Source of the DNA: Planctomycetales bacterium
GTDB taxonomy: Bacteria > Planctomycetota > Phycisphaerae > SM23-33
Length of the DNA: 14,453 bases
Assembly: GCA_030642005.1 (NCBI GenBank)
Contig: DAOWOP010000055.1
Location: 1-14,453, forward strand
Direction of reading: 5' to 3'
The position numbers were made by a program, and so were the translations under genes. Positions within the stretch are counted from its first letter, which is position 1; every line of letters starts with the position of its first letter. Positions 1-7,495 of the stretch are shown piece after piece. Under the pieces are notes generated by a model that made no database searches, was not told where the DNA came from, and saw only the letters and a list, made by a program, of their open reading frames with translations.

Positions 1-2
1 AG

Positions 3-665
3 GAAGTCCCCGACCACGCGCTGGCGCTGATTAAGGCCTGCGCGCGCAAGACTAGCATCCGCAGTCGCCAGGTTCGCGCGGGTATGTGTGACCTCGGCGC
101 TTAAGCCCCGGTCTGTCGCATCGCGGGGAAGGTTCTGGGTCTGGTCGGGTACGGCGCGATCGCACGGGCGCTGCATCGCAAGGTTTCCGGCTTAGGCCTG
201 GCCGAGGTGCTCGTCTCTGACCCTTACGTTCCGGCCGAAGATGCCGCGAAAAACGGCGCAAGGAGCGTCGAACTGGATGAACTACTCGAGCAGGCCGATT
301 ACATCTCGGTCCACGCCCCCCTGACCGACTCGACCCGCCACATGATCGGCGCCGAGCAGTTCAAGGCGATGAAGCCGACAGCCATTCTCGTCAACACTTC
401 CCGCGGGCCGCTGGTCGATACCGATGCGCTTTATGAGGCGCTATCGCGGGGTAAGATTAACTCGGCCGGCATCGACGTCCACGACCCCGAACCGCCGAAA
501 AAGGATTGCAAACTCTTCGGGCTGGACAACGTCGTCCTGACCGACCACGCCGGATGGTACAGCGAGGAGTCGCAGTTGGCCCTCCAGCAGTCGGCGGCCA
601 GAAACGTCGCGCTTGTCCTGGCCGGCAAGGCCCCCTTGTTCTGCGTCAACCCGGAGGTGCTTTAG
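3..665 (+). pseudogene. D-2-hydroxyacid dehydrogenase (NAD-dependent), 5'-truncated by window edge and interrupted by an in-frame stop
   Basis: Reading the frame of codons starting at position 3 gives the second half of a D-isomer-specific 2-hydroxyacid dehydrogenase (phosphoglycerate dehydrogenase/CtBP-like superfamily). The order is a DHALALIKACARK helix, the Rossmann loop GLVGYGAIARAL (138-173), SVHAPLT, the NTSRGPLVD segment with the catalytic Arg, IDVHDPEP with the likely Glu, and DHAGWYSEE with the catalytic His. The stop is at 663-665. The frame is broken by TAA at 102-104, in the linker just before the Rossmann fold, where relatives read through without interruption. Restarting at GTG 207 would lose the glycine-rich NAD loop, so a functional restart is unlikely. 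I infer a nonsense-mutated pseudogene, although a sequencing or assembly error is possible. The substrate cannot be told. The 3' end overlaps the end of the convergent glycosidase-like gene by 20 bp. Confidence 0.75.
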
Positions 666-1893
666 GATTACTGGTGGCAGTATCGCCTGCGACCGGAAGC
701 CCCGGATTTTGAATAACCCCTCTGTCGCACAACACCATTGCCAGGTTCAGGAAAAAACTCAAGTGCGAAAGGTTCCCGCGGTCCACGGCGTATGGCTTCT
801 CCGGGTAGATTTTGAACCGGCCCTCGCTTCCCGGATGAATGGTGTTTATGTGTTCGCAGATCAGGTTACTCTCGTCGGTATATTGCGTTACCAGGTTGAT
901 CTGCTCGGCGGCAAGGTCTTCTCTTGCCTCCCATATGAGCATCTGGGCTATCGCGGGGGATACCCCTATCCAGGGACCTACTCCGGTGTACTTCGTATGA
1001 TGGGAATACCTCCCCTCCATAGCCTCGGTAAAATCATTGGACCAGTACGACTTCCGAATCAGAGGATCCTTATCATAGAACTTATCCCACAGGTACCAGA
1101 ATGTGGAACTTCCCCTTTCGTCCCAGACGCCGTTGACATACCATGGCATGAGGCTGAACCACATCGCTCCACGAAAGGCTTTGCCTTCGCTGTCCATGCC
1201 CCAGAGGCAGCGCCGTTCCTGCTCGTCCCAGAGGTGCTTGTCCATTCCCTCCTTAATCTTATCCGCGTAAGATGCGAATCTCCCGGCCTTGGTTTCATCG
1301 CCGACGCCCATCGCCAGTTCGGAGGCTTCGCGAAGCCCTTTCTCACAGATAGCATTGATATGAGTATAATACCCCACGGGAGAATCAGTCTCGCCCGTCT
1401 CTTCTCGTATTATCGCCTCCTCTTTGCCCAGGACCATCCCGTATTTCTCATCAAAAAGACGGATCAGATATTCAGCGCCCTTGTCTATCATCTCCCAATT
1501 GTCCCTCAGCCATTCACCGTCCCGGCTATGCCCGTAGTACGCCCCGCAGTGCCGCAGAACATATCCGGTGGTGTCGGTCTGCATTCTATGCTGTCCCTTA
1601 TAGGGGCCCGGCTCGACCACCTCGAACGCCTGACCCCAACTACCATCCTTGTCCTGGCAGGCTTTCCAGAAAGCGATTGCCCTTCTCAGGCGATTTTCCA
1701 TACCGAAATACAGTAACGGTGCGGCAAGGGCATTGCGGGGATAGCATATCTTCCCGCCGCCGTAGAGGAACCCGTTATCGAAGCGGGCATCCGACTCCAC
1801 GATACCCCCGGTAGGATATTTATCCTGACGATAGGCAATGCTTTCCAATGAAGCATTCAACATGGCCTGTAACTTTTCCTGGTCAAGCATCAT
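646..1893 (-). CDS. Six-hairpin ((alpha/alpha)6-barrel) glycosidase-like protein
   Basis: The protein has 415 residues. Its Trp- and Gly-rich pattern fits the six-hairpin glycosidase superfamily (GH15/GH63/GH78-like toroids or debranching enzymes): GGGKICYPRNALAAPLLYFGM, DGSWGQ, QTDTTGYVL, GETDSPVGYYTHINAICEKGL, WFSLMPWYVNGVWDERG and the GVGPWIGVSPAIAQ loop. Several Asp and Glu residues sit in these loops, but I cannot assign the acid/base pair or the substrate. No signal peptide is visible, so it probably acts in the cytoplasm on imported oligosaccharides. I chose ATG 1893 because AAAAGGAG lies about 10 nt upstream (1904-1910); a second ATG follows at 1890, and the longer frame to 1962 has no such site. 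It is the last - strand gene of the catabolic cluster. The final ~20 residues (Pro/Ala/Gly-rich) run into the convergent dehydrogenase gene. The fold is moderately sure, the activity unknown. Confidence 0.7.
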   Translation of the reverse strand: MMLDQEKLQAMLNASLESIAYRQDKYPTGGIVESDARFDNGFLYGGGKICYPRNALAAPLLYFGMENRLRRAIAFWKACQDKDGSWGQAFEVVEPGPYKGQHRMQTDTTGYVLRHCGAYYGHSRDGEWLRDNWEMIDKGAEYLIRLFDEKYGMVLGKEEAIIREETGETDSPVGYYTHINAICEKGLREASELAMGVGDETKAGRFASYADKIKEGMDKHLWDEQERRCLWGMDSEGKAFRGAMWFSLMPWYVNGVWDERGSSTFWYLWDKFYDKDPLIRKSYWSNDFTEAMEGRYSHHTKYTGVGPWIGVSPAIAQMLIWEAREDLAAEQINLVTQYTDESNLICEHINTIHPGSEGRFKIYPEKPYAVDRGNLSHLSFFLNLAMVLCDRGVIQNPGLPVAGDTATSNPKAPPG

Positions 1894-1994
1894 TTTTACC
1901 CGACTCCTTTTTCTTATTAAAAACGGGCCATAGCGAAAAAGATGGATAGTCGCCGGTGACAACAGCCTCCCTAGGGGAAACTTATCTATTTCTT

Positions 1995-2849
1995 CTATCT
2001 TTTTTCATCCAGGGGGCCGACACCGGAGTACACATCGAAACCGCCGTCGATGCAGAGGGTAATACCCCGGAGGAAGCTTCCCGCCTCCGACAGCAGCAGG
2101 ACAATCGGTCCGACGAGTTCGTCGGGCCGGCCGAAGCGGTCCAGCGGCGTCTTTGCGATTATCGACTTACCTCGCGGCGTGAGTGTCTTGTCGTCCGACT
2201 CGAAGAGGAGGTGATGGTTCTGCGTCGTGTCGAGAAAGCCGGGCGCGATCTCGTTGACGCGGATGTCGGCGTCAGGGAAATCGACCTTTACCTGCACCGC
2301 CAGCCACTGGGTGTAGTTCGTTACGGCGGCTTTGGCGTTGGAATAGCCCGGCACGTTCGTCAGCGGCGCACGCGCGCTCATCGACGAGGTGTTGATAATC
2401 ACACCCCTGCCGGCCTCGGCGAAATGTTTGCAGAAAATCTGGCTCGGCAGGACCGTGCCTTTGTAGTTCAGCGCGAAGACCTTGTCCAGTTCGTCGAGTT
2501 CCAGTGTGGTGAAGTTTCCGTCCGGCGGGACGCAGGCGCCTTTGCGGTTTCCACCTGCGCCGTTAATCAGCGCGTCGCACCCGCCGAAGGTCTTGATAAT
2601 GGTATCGAGCGCACCGGCGATGCTGCCGGCGTCCAATACGCTGCATTCGATGCCGATCGCTTCGCCGCCGTCGGCGATAATCTCCTCGGCCAACGTCGTA
2701 ACCTTATCGCCCATAATGTCAAGCAGGGCGACCTTCGCGCCGTTAGCCGCGAGGGCCTTGGAAATCGCACCGTAAATAACTCCCGCCGCTCCGGTAACGG
2801 CTACGATCTTACCGGAAATACCGAACATCTCTTCAATCTTGACGGACAT
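1995..2849 (-). CDS. SDR-family oxidoreductase, likely D-mannonate/fructuronate oxidoreductase
   Basis: This is a classical short-chain dehydrogenase of 284 residues. The dinucleotide loop TGAAGVIYG is at 19-27, an NGAGGN segment at 96-101, NTSS at 153-156 with the catalytic Ser, and the YSNAK catalytic Tyr169/Lys173 pair follows. The C-terminal IDGGF is typical. The insert after NGAGGN and the segment EIAPGFLDTTQNHHLL resemble the SDR-type D-mannonate oxidoreductases (B. subtilis YjmF/UxuB type), which interconvert D-fructuronate and D-mannonate with NAD(P)H. The start at ATG 2849 is backed by TTGGAG about 9 nt upstream. The neighbouring KDG-kinase-like and KDPG-aldolase-like genes fit the same hexuronate route. 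The substrate is inferred; another sugar-acid or polyol SDR is possible. It lies 43 bp after the Zn-ribbon gene and may be co-transcribed with it. Confidence 0.85.
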   Translation of the reverse strand: MSVKIEEMFGISGKIVAVTGAAGVIYGAISKALAANGAKVALLDIMGDKVTTLAEEIIADGGEAIGIECSVLDAGSIAGALDTIIKTFGGCDALINGAGGNRKGACVPPDGNFTTLELDELDKVFALNYKGTVLPSQIFCKHFAEAGRGVIINTSSMSARAPLTNVPGYSNAKAAVTNYTQWLAVQVKVDFPDADIRVNEIAPGFLDTTQNHHLLFESDDKTLTPRGKSIIAKTPLDRFGRPDELVGPIVLLLSEAGSFLRGITLCIDGGFDVYSGVGPLDEKR

Positions 2850-2892
2850 AAGATAGTCTCCAACAAAAAGTCGTTACTTGCTTCCATCCTGT

Positions 2893-3108
2893 TCAGTTGG
2901 TGAACAAATCGAATATGTTGCCCAACATGCTGCTGTTGGCCTTGAAAATCTCAGTGTACTTACATTGAGTGCAGGTAACCGTGGTGAACCTCTTGCTTTG
3001 GACGTCAAATATCTTGCTTAAGAAACCGCCCGCGGCTCGAAATTCACCAATCTCGTAATCTCTACTGCCGCATTTTGCGCAGGTGTAATTGAGTGAATTC
3101 ACTTTCAT
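2893..3108 (-). CDS. Small Zn-ribbon protein (DUF2082/YpzJ-like)
   Basis: This 71-residue protein has two knuckles, C10-x2-C13 and C46-x2-C49, which should bind one zinc. The sequence GEFRAAGGFLSKIFDVQSKRFTTVTCTQCKYTEIFK matches the small proteins described as putative nucleic-acid-binding Zn-ribbon proteins (DUF2082). Their molecular role is not known, and nothing links this one to sugar catabolism. Start choice is ambiguous. AAGGAG lies only about 1 nt before ATG 3108 but 7 nt before the in-frame GTG at 3102, so translation may really begin at 3102, two codons later, without losing the fold. The gene sits between vapC and the SDR gene on the same strand. Together with vapBC it looks like unrelated cargo inside the cluster. 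Confidence 0.82.
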   Translation of the reverse strand: MKVNSLNYTCAKCGSRDYEIGEFRAAGGFLSKIFDVQSKRFTTVTCTQCKYTEIFKANSSMLGNIFDLFTN

Positions 3109-3193
3109 ACTCCTTACTTTGACCCATTGATTATCCTTCGTTGTTCTAACGTCAAGAAATCAAGGTGGCACTTCGCTCCGTCCCGGCCTACGG

Positions 3194-3553
3194 CTATCTG
3201 TAAGACAATTTCAACCTGCTTGCTGCTGATCTAAGTTTTGTATCCGATGTCCACAGCGGGATTCGCAACAGGCGAGCAGATGCAAGCAGGTGAATGTCGA
3301 TAAGACCTAAACCAGTTCCCATCAGTTTGTTCTTATCGATAAAGAATAGAACTTCGTCATGATCAACGGTTGGGGCGGAAGGGAGCGACTGGAAAAGAGC
3401 CAGTATCTCCCTCCGATTCTTCAGATTCCCACAGGCCAGTTCTCCAACGATGAAGGGATGGCAAGCAACATCACCCGCTTCCAGCAAAGAACAAAGGTGT
3501 CGATCACCGGCTCTCATATGGTGAATCCACACCGATGTATCAACAATGACCAT
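3194..3553 (-). CDS. vapC: VapC-type PIN-domain ribonuclease toxin
   Basis: This is a compact 119-residue PIN-domain protein. The acidic residues expected to bind Mg2+ are all present: D5 in VDTSVW, E38 in GELACG, D86 in GLIDIHLLASA and D104 in TSDTKLR. VapC toxins are endoribonucleases that cut tRNA or rRNA and are held inactive by the VapB partner. I chose ATG 3553, preceded by AGGGA about 6 nt upstream, over the in-frame TTG at 3559. The start lies 9 nt after the stop of the antitoxin gene, the usual coupled vapB-vapC order. The catalytic set looks intact, so the toxin is probably functional. Its RNA target cannot be read from the sequence. Confidence 0.9.
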   Translation of the reverse strand: MVIVDTSVWIHHMRAGDRHLCSLLEAGDVACHPFIVGELACGNLKNRREILALFQSLPSAPTVDHDEVLFFIDKNKLMGTGLGLIDIHLLASARLLRIPLWTSDTKLRSAASRLKLSYR

Positions 3554-3562
3554 GGCCAATCC

Positions 3563-3760
3563 CTATACAGTTCTACGCCTGGAAACTGGACGAAGCGATC
3601 TCTCACTTCCACCAAGTTCCGCAAGCCTGCGACTGCTTTCATGCGCGATGAGGGATTCGAGGCCAAGTTTCACCAAGGCGGTCTTTTCCTTTATCCCCGT
3701 CAGGCGAGATGCTTTCTCCAGTACTGCATCATCTATGTTCAGCGTGGTTCTCATATGCAT
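3563..3760 (-). CDS. vapB: VapB-type antitoxin (PF09957-like)
   Basis: This 65-residue protein starts MHMRTTLNIDDAVLEKASRLTGIKEKTALVKLGLESLI, the typical short ribbon-helix-helix VapB pattern. The C-terminal part (SRRLAELGGSE) is the usual toxin-wrapping tail. It should neutralise VapC and, with it, bind the promoter to autorepress. Three possible starts lie close together: TTG 3763, ATG 3760 and ATG 3754. No Shine-Dalgarno sequence is visible before any of them, and a -10-like box lies 7 nt before ATG 3754, so a leaderless message starting at or near 3754 is possible. The gene begins 40 bp after the stop of the aldolase gene and appears to have its own promoter. Confidence 0.87.
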   Translation of the reverse strand: MHMRTTLNIDDAVLEKASRLTGIKEKTALVKLGLESLIAHESSRRLAELGGSERSLRPVSRRRTV

Positions 3761-3790
3761 CAATATGCACTATTTCTGCATCCGCGTCAA
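3754..3790 (-). promoter_or_regulatory. Candidate vapBC promoter and operator
   Basis: On the - strand, TTGACG (3790-3785) and CATATT (3767-3762) are separated by 17 bp and form a moderate sigma70-type promoter. Overlapping it, ATATGCA occurs twice (3753-3759 and 3763-3769), and the core TGCA recurs at 3756, 3766 and 3777, about one helical turn apart. This spacing suits cooperative binding of ribbon-helix-helix dimers, as expected for VapBC autorepression. This is inference from pattern only. Confidence 0.4.
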
Positions 3791-3800
3791 GCCTTCTTTC

Positions 3801-4547
3801 CTATGGTTTCTCAAATTTCGCCTCGAACGTTTTGAGCGATTCGGTGATCGTGTCGAGGTCGCCGGGTTTTTTTCGTTCAGCCACCAGCGCCAGCGGAGCC
3901 GACATGCCGAGAACCGGCGTGTATCCCCGGCCGGAGATTACCTTGATGTACTCCGGGCCGGTCTCGAAATTGACCGCTCCGGTCGGCATGACGATTCTGC
4001 CGTTGTGCCGGTCGCGAACGTACGGGGCAAGTAAGTCCGAGACGCCTTTAGGCCCGTGCGAACGGGCGGGGAAAATCTTAATCGCGTCCGGCTCAAGCCC
4101 GTCGGAACGTTCCAGAAAATAGTTCAGTTCGCTCGGCGTGAACACAGCCGGGGCCGAAAAAACGTTCGCAGCCTGCGTGATGCGGACGAAGTCCTTGCCC
4201 TCGCCGTGCCCGCCCATGACGTTTGCCGGGGCGACGATCATATCGAAGCCCATCTCGATGGCGGAATCCAGTTCGCCGGGATTAATCACGCTGCCGACGC
4301 CGAGGATGAACGGATTATCGGCGGGGCTGTCGGCCTGCAGTTTCACCAGTTCAACCATCGCCTCGCGGAGCAACCCCTCTTCGATACGGAAGGTGACTTC
4401 CGCGACGTACCCGGCCTCATACACCGCCTTCATGGTCATTACCATGTGTTCGGGTTTGGTAATGTGGCTCTTGTTCATCACCACAACGATGCCGCTCTTT
4501 CTCAATGCCGCGTCGGCCTTGGTCCTGTTACGCTGATAATCAGCCAT
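3801..4547 (-). CDS. KDPG/KHG aldolase-family protein (Eda-like)
   Basis: This 248-residue class I aldolase-family protein has AEVTFR with the conserved Glu50, GVGSVINPGELDSAIEMG, FTPSE at 136-140 (the ATPSE motif of Eda), and DAIKIFPA with the Schiff-base Lys157. The IVMPTGAV phosphate-site loop follows. Family members cleave 2-keto-3-deoxy-6-phosphogluconate (or KDPGal/KHG) to pyruvate and an aldehyde. Catalytic residues appear complete. It is about 35-40 residues longer than typical Eda because of an N-terminal extension and insertions around 70-80 and 111-120, so it forms a divergent subgroup and may have altered specificity. ATG 4547 is chosen because CAGGAG lies 6 nt upstream; the longer frame to 4577 is unlikely. 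It follows the methyltransferase gene by 71 bp and lies in the same - strand cluster as the KDG-kinase-like gene. Confidence 0.85.
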   Translation of the reverse strand: MADYQRNRTKADAALRKSGIVVVMNKSHITKPEHMVMTMKAVYEAGYVAEVTFRIEEGLLREAMVELVKLQADSPADNPFILGVGSVINPGELDSAIEMGFDMIVAPANVMGGHGEGKDFVRITQAANVFSAPAVFTPSELNYFLERSDGLEPDAIKIFPARSHGPKGVSDLLAPYVRDRHNGRIVMPTGAVNFETGPEYIKVISGRGYTPVLGMSAPLALVAERKKPGDLDTITESLKTFEAKFEKP

Positions 4548-4618
4548 TGGATTCTCCTGTTGGTTCTGATTTTTCATACCAAAGCACAGGCACTGCCTTG
4601 TATGGTCATCCTGTGCAG

Positions 4619-6049
4619 TTACTGTTCAACCAGATTTCGTCTTGCTGCGGCCAGGATTCCATCCATCGCCCGCTGGACATCCTGCGAAACAGGTTCGACA
4701 TCGTGGTTCTTCAACAGATGTTCTTTCTTTTCCCGGCACCGATCTTCCATAGTTTTGGCCCCGTCGTCAAGCCAAGCCTGGTAAAAATCACGGTTCAGGA
4801 GTTGAGGAAACCAGAGTTCGTTGCGGAAATGCTCTACCGTGTGCATCTGGTCGATGAAGGTTCCGCCGGGTCCGACTTCCTCGATTACATTCAGTCCGAG
4901 CGTGTCATCGCTCACGTCTATTTCGCGCATTGTGCTCTCGACGTAAGAAATTACCTCGTGCTGCATAACGAGCATTTCCAGCGACGAGGCCTGGTCCACG
5001 CCACAGATGCCCATGTGCCCGAAGATGTCAGCGCCGGCGGAGGCTCCCAGGGCAAGGGTAACGGCCGTCTCAAGCCCTGCCTGGGCGTCGGCGCGTTTGG
5101 AATCCGTCAGGCCGACGTTGATATATACGGGCAGGCCGTAGTGCTTGCCCATCTGCGTCATAGCCACTCCGAATATCGCCTGCTCGGGACCGGCGAAGAT
5201 CATTTGCGTAGTTCGCATGTCGAAAGCATGGCAGATTCCTCCGTAGCAGACAGCCGTACCCGGCTGGACCAATTGCGTGATACAGATGCCGGTCAGGATT
5301 TCGGCGTTCTCAACCGCCATTGTTCCAGCCACTGTTCCGGGTGCCGACAGGCCCATCTGCGCCATTGGTCCGACGGACACGGGAAGATTCAGCCTGGACG
5401 TTTCAAACAGCAAATCGATCCCGTTGAAGGGAAAACGCAACGGACTGATAGGCTCAAGGAACGGATACCACAGCGGAAATTCTTTCGCGGTTTTCTCGTC
5501 GCCACGCAATGCAATCGTCATTTCGATAAGATACTTTGCCGAGACTCGATCGTGCAGCCAGAAAGTAAGCGGTTTGGTGGTGTTTTTGATCATCGCAGCG
5601 AGTACTTCGATGCAGCGAAACTCGGCCGGGATTTCGTGCGGGTCGGCCATCGCGCCCGATATCGTCAGACAATCGAGTGCGTCGGCCAGCCGGCACGCCG
5701 TCGCCACGTCGTCGAGTGTGGCATAGCGGCGTTGTCGGCTAGGTTCCTCTATCCAGGAAGCCTCTCCGGCAATGCTGTTGTAATTCCGCTTGCCGCAGCC
5801 GAATTCCGCTTTGCGGGAAACATCCCGGCCATAGATCGTGAATTGCTTTCCGGCTTGATTGAGCGATTGCATTACCAGATCCGCCGAAATCCAAACCCGC
5901 TGGGCCTTCCGGTCCACCCTGGCGCCGGCATCGGCGAACCGCCCAAGCATTTCATCGTGCGGAATGACAACACCTACGCGTTCCAGTATCTCCAGCGAAG
6001 CATTGTGTATCCTCTCGATTTGTTCCGGCGACAAAACCTTACTGATCAT
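4619..6049 (-). CDS. MttB-family (trimethylamine methyltransferase-like) protein, non-pyrrolysine
   Basis: The protein has 476 residues, the normal length of the MttB superfamily. Typical segments are LSPEQIERIHNASLEILERVGVVIPHDEML at the N-terminus, GPMAQMGLSAPGTVAGTMAVENAEILTGICITQLVQPG, CYGG, and LGASAGADIFGHMGICG. Characterised members move a methyl group from quaternary or tertiary amines (trimethylamine, glycine betaine, proline betaine, carnitine) to a corrinoid protein. The reading frame contains no amber codon, so this is the non-pyrrolysine branch and the substrate is not trimethylamine by default. No corrinoid protein (MttC-like) or corrinoid:folate/CoM methyltransferase is encoded here. 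ATG 6049 has AAGGAG 10 nt upstream. It lies 45 bp after the GH4 gene, inside a sugar-acid operon, which is unusual; its substrate is unknown. Confidence 0.88.
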   Translation of the reverse strand: MISKVLSPEQIERIHNASLEILERVGVVIPHDEMLGRFADAGARVDRKAQRVWISADLVMQSLNQAGKQFTIYGRDVSRKAEFGCGKRNYNSIAGEASWIEEPSRQRRYATLDDVATACRLADALDCLTISGAMADPHEIPAEFRCIEVLAAMIKNTTKPLTFWLHDRVSAKYLIEMTIALRGDEKTAKEFPLWYPFLEPISPLRFPFNGIDLLFETSRLNLPVSVGPMAQMGLSAPGTVAGTMAVENAEILTGICITQLVQPGTAVCYGGICHAFDMRTTQMIFAGPEQAIFGVAMTQMGKHYGLPVYINVGLTDSKRADAQAGLETAVTLALGASAGADIFGHMGICGVDQASSLEMLVMQHEVISYVESTMREIDVSDDTLGLNVIEEVGPGGTFIDQMHTVEHFRNELWFPQLLNRDFYQAWLDDGAKTMEDRCREKKEHLLKNHDVEPVSQDVQRAMDGILAAARRNLVEQ

Positions 6050-6094
6050 TGACGTACATCTCCTTGACAAGCCTAATGCCCGACAACGGGTTTA

Positions 6095-7420
6095 TTACGT
6101 CGCACCCGGCCCAGTTCGTCCATTGTCAAATTGCGGCAGGTACTTGGCCTGGGCGGCCAGAAACTCATCCGCCAGATTGGCAGCCGTTTCGATCGAATCC
6201 ACCGCCCCGTCCAGAACGAGTGCCTGAACGAACTTGCTGCGGTTTCCCTCCAGGGCTGCTTCTACTACCGTTTCTACCCACATGAATCGGCTGGCGAGCG
6301 TTCCGGCCAGTGCCGGTGGCAGGGGGCGCTGCGTAATCGGTCTGAGCCGGCCACACGAAGCCGACGCCGGCGACTCAACTATTGCCTGAGCCGGAAGGTT
6401 GGGAACCTGCCCGGTATTCGGAAAATTGGCCGAGTACACCTTTCCGTCGTCGTTGCGGATGCTCTGGATAATGTCGAGCACCTGTTCATGTTCACCTTCG
6501 AGATGTCGAAAGTGTTCGCCATCAAGCGGCTTGTCGCCGAGCGCATCTTCCCGCATCTGCTCGAAGACGCTGTCGCCGTTAGCGATTGTCTGTTCGAGAC
6601 TGAAGGCGTCCACACCCAGTGTCCTGCCATAGTAGGCCTTTTTGCCGCTGAACATATGTGGGAAAAATTCCGTTATGTGGCGGTCGAGTACCGCCGGGAA
6701 CGCCCCGAACAGTTTCAGCAATTCCCAACTGAATGGGTTGTTGCTGTCAGGCGCATCATCGGCAATTTCGGAAAGTCGGCCAAAGGCGTCTCCACCGTTT
6801 ATATAAATCTCTGTAAACCAGGTAAGATGGTTCATCCCTATGGCGGTGTATCCCAGTTCCTCCCGTTTCACACCGAGCGTTTTTGCAAGGTATTCAGCGA
6901 CCCCAAATACGCCGTGGCACAGACCTACTACGCCTGCCCCCGTAGCCTTACGAACGGCCCGGCAGATAGGCCCCATCGGATTGCCGTAATTGAAAAACAG
7001 CGCTTTCGGCGCTAAATCAAGCACGTCTTTGGCGATGTCCACCATGGCGGGGATCATGCGCAATGCTCGCGAGGTTCCTCCCGGCATGACGCTGTCGCCG
7101 ACGGGCTGATAGATTCCGTAGCGACGGGGGATAAATACATCCTGCTCCCACGCGCGCCGCCCACCCACGCCGATAGTACATATTACAGCGGTCGCATCAG
7201 GCAGTACGTTACGCCTGTCGGTTGCAGCAGTTACCCGAACCGGAGCGCGCCGGGCATCAAGCATTTTTTTCGTCAGGCGTTCGGCTACAGCAAGGGCTTC
7301 GGAATCGACGTCAACCAACGCAAGATCGGCCTCCCAGCCGCGACTGATCAGGTCCCTAACCAGCCCGCGCGTGAACACAGCGCTACCGGCGCCGATAAGC
7401 ACGATTTTTTCTCTCGGCAT
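6095..7420 (-). CDS. Glycoside hydrolase family 4 protein (possible alpha-glucuronidase/galacturonidase)
   Basis: This 441-residue GH4 enzyme begins KIVLIGAGSAVFTRGL (NAD loop at 10-13), with LVDVD at 35-39 for the nucleotide ribose, NYGNP at 144-148, CHGV at 168-171 and GMNHLTWF at 195-202. GH4 enzymes use NAD+ and a divalent metal (usually Mn2+) held by the Cys and His of these last motifs. They cleave by oxidation at C3 and elimination, not by classical hydrolysis. As I recall, the CHG form of the Cys-His motif is associated with alpha-uronidase members and CHS with alpha-galactosidases. With the KDG-type neighbours this favours a uronic acid substrate, but that is inference. ATG 7420 is preferred: AAAGGA lies 6 nt upstream. 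It follows the kinase gene by 75 bp; no signal peptide is seen, so it is cytoplasmic. Confidence 0.88.
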   Translation of the reverse strand: MPREKIVLIGAGSAVFTRGLVRDLISRGWEADLALVDVDSEALAVAERLTKKMLDARRAPVRVTAATDRRNVLPDATAVICTIGVGGRRAWEQDVFIPRRYGIYQPVGDSVMPGGTSRALRMIPAMVDIAKDVLDLAPKALFFNYGNPMGPICRAVRKATGAGVVGLCHGVFGVAEYLAKTLGVKREELGYTAIGMNHLTWFTEIYINGGDAFGRLSEIADDAPDSNNPFSWELLKLFGAFPAVLDRHITEFFPHMFSGKKAYYGRTLGVDAFSLEQTIANGDSVFEQMREDALGDKPLDGEHFRHLEGEHEQVLDIIQSIRNDDGKVYSANFPNTGQVPNLPAQAIVESPASASCGRLRPITQRPLPPALAGTLASRFMWVETVVEAALEGNRSKFVQALVLDGAVDSIETAANLADEFLAAQAKYLPQFDNGRTGPGAT

Positions 7421-7495
7421 CTCCAATCCTTTCACGTACCTGCCCAATATCACGCAGATCGCTCCCGCTTTCGGGCGCTCACTTTTTTGTAAGGC

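Noticed and set aside
207..665. A 152-residue dehydrogenase gene beginning at GTG 207
   Set aside because: The conserved frame continues upstream through the glycine-rich NAD loop to position 105, so a protein starting at 207 would lack its cofactor loop; the frame is better read as a broken larger gene.
613..1716. A 367-codon + strand frame opposite the glycosidase-like gene
   Set aside because: Shadow of the - strand gene; its sequence has no domain character.
1956..2903. A 315-codon + strand frame opposite the SDR gene
   Set aside because: Antisense to a complete SDR with a full catalytic motif set.
4619..6049. Possible pyrrolysine read-through in the MttB-like gene
   Set aside because: The frame contains no internal TAG, so it belongs to the non-pyrrolysine branch.
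4505..6052. A 515-codon open frame on the + strand opposite the MttB-like gene
   Set aside because: The translation has no recognisable domain and is rich in Arg, His and Gly as expected for the complement of a GC-rich gene; the - strand frame is a clear MttB-family protein with a ribosome-binding site.
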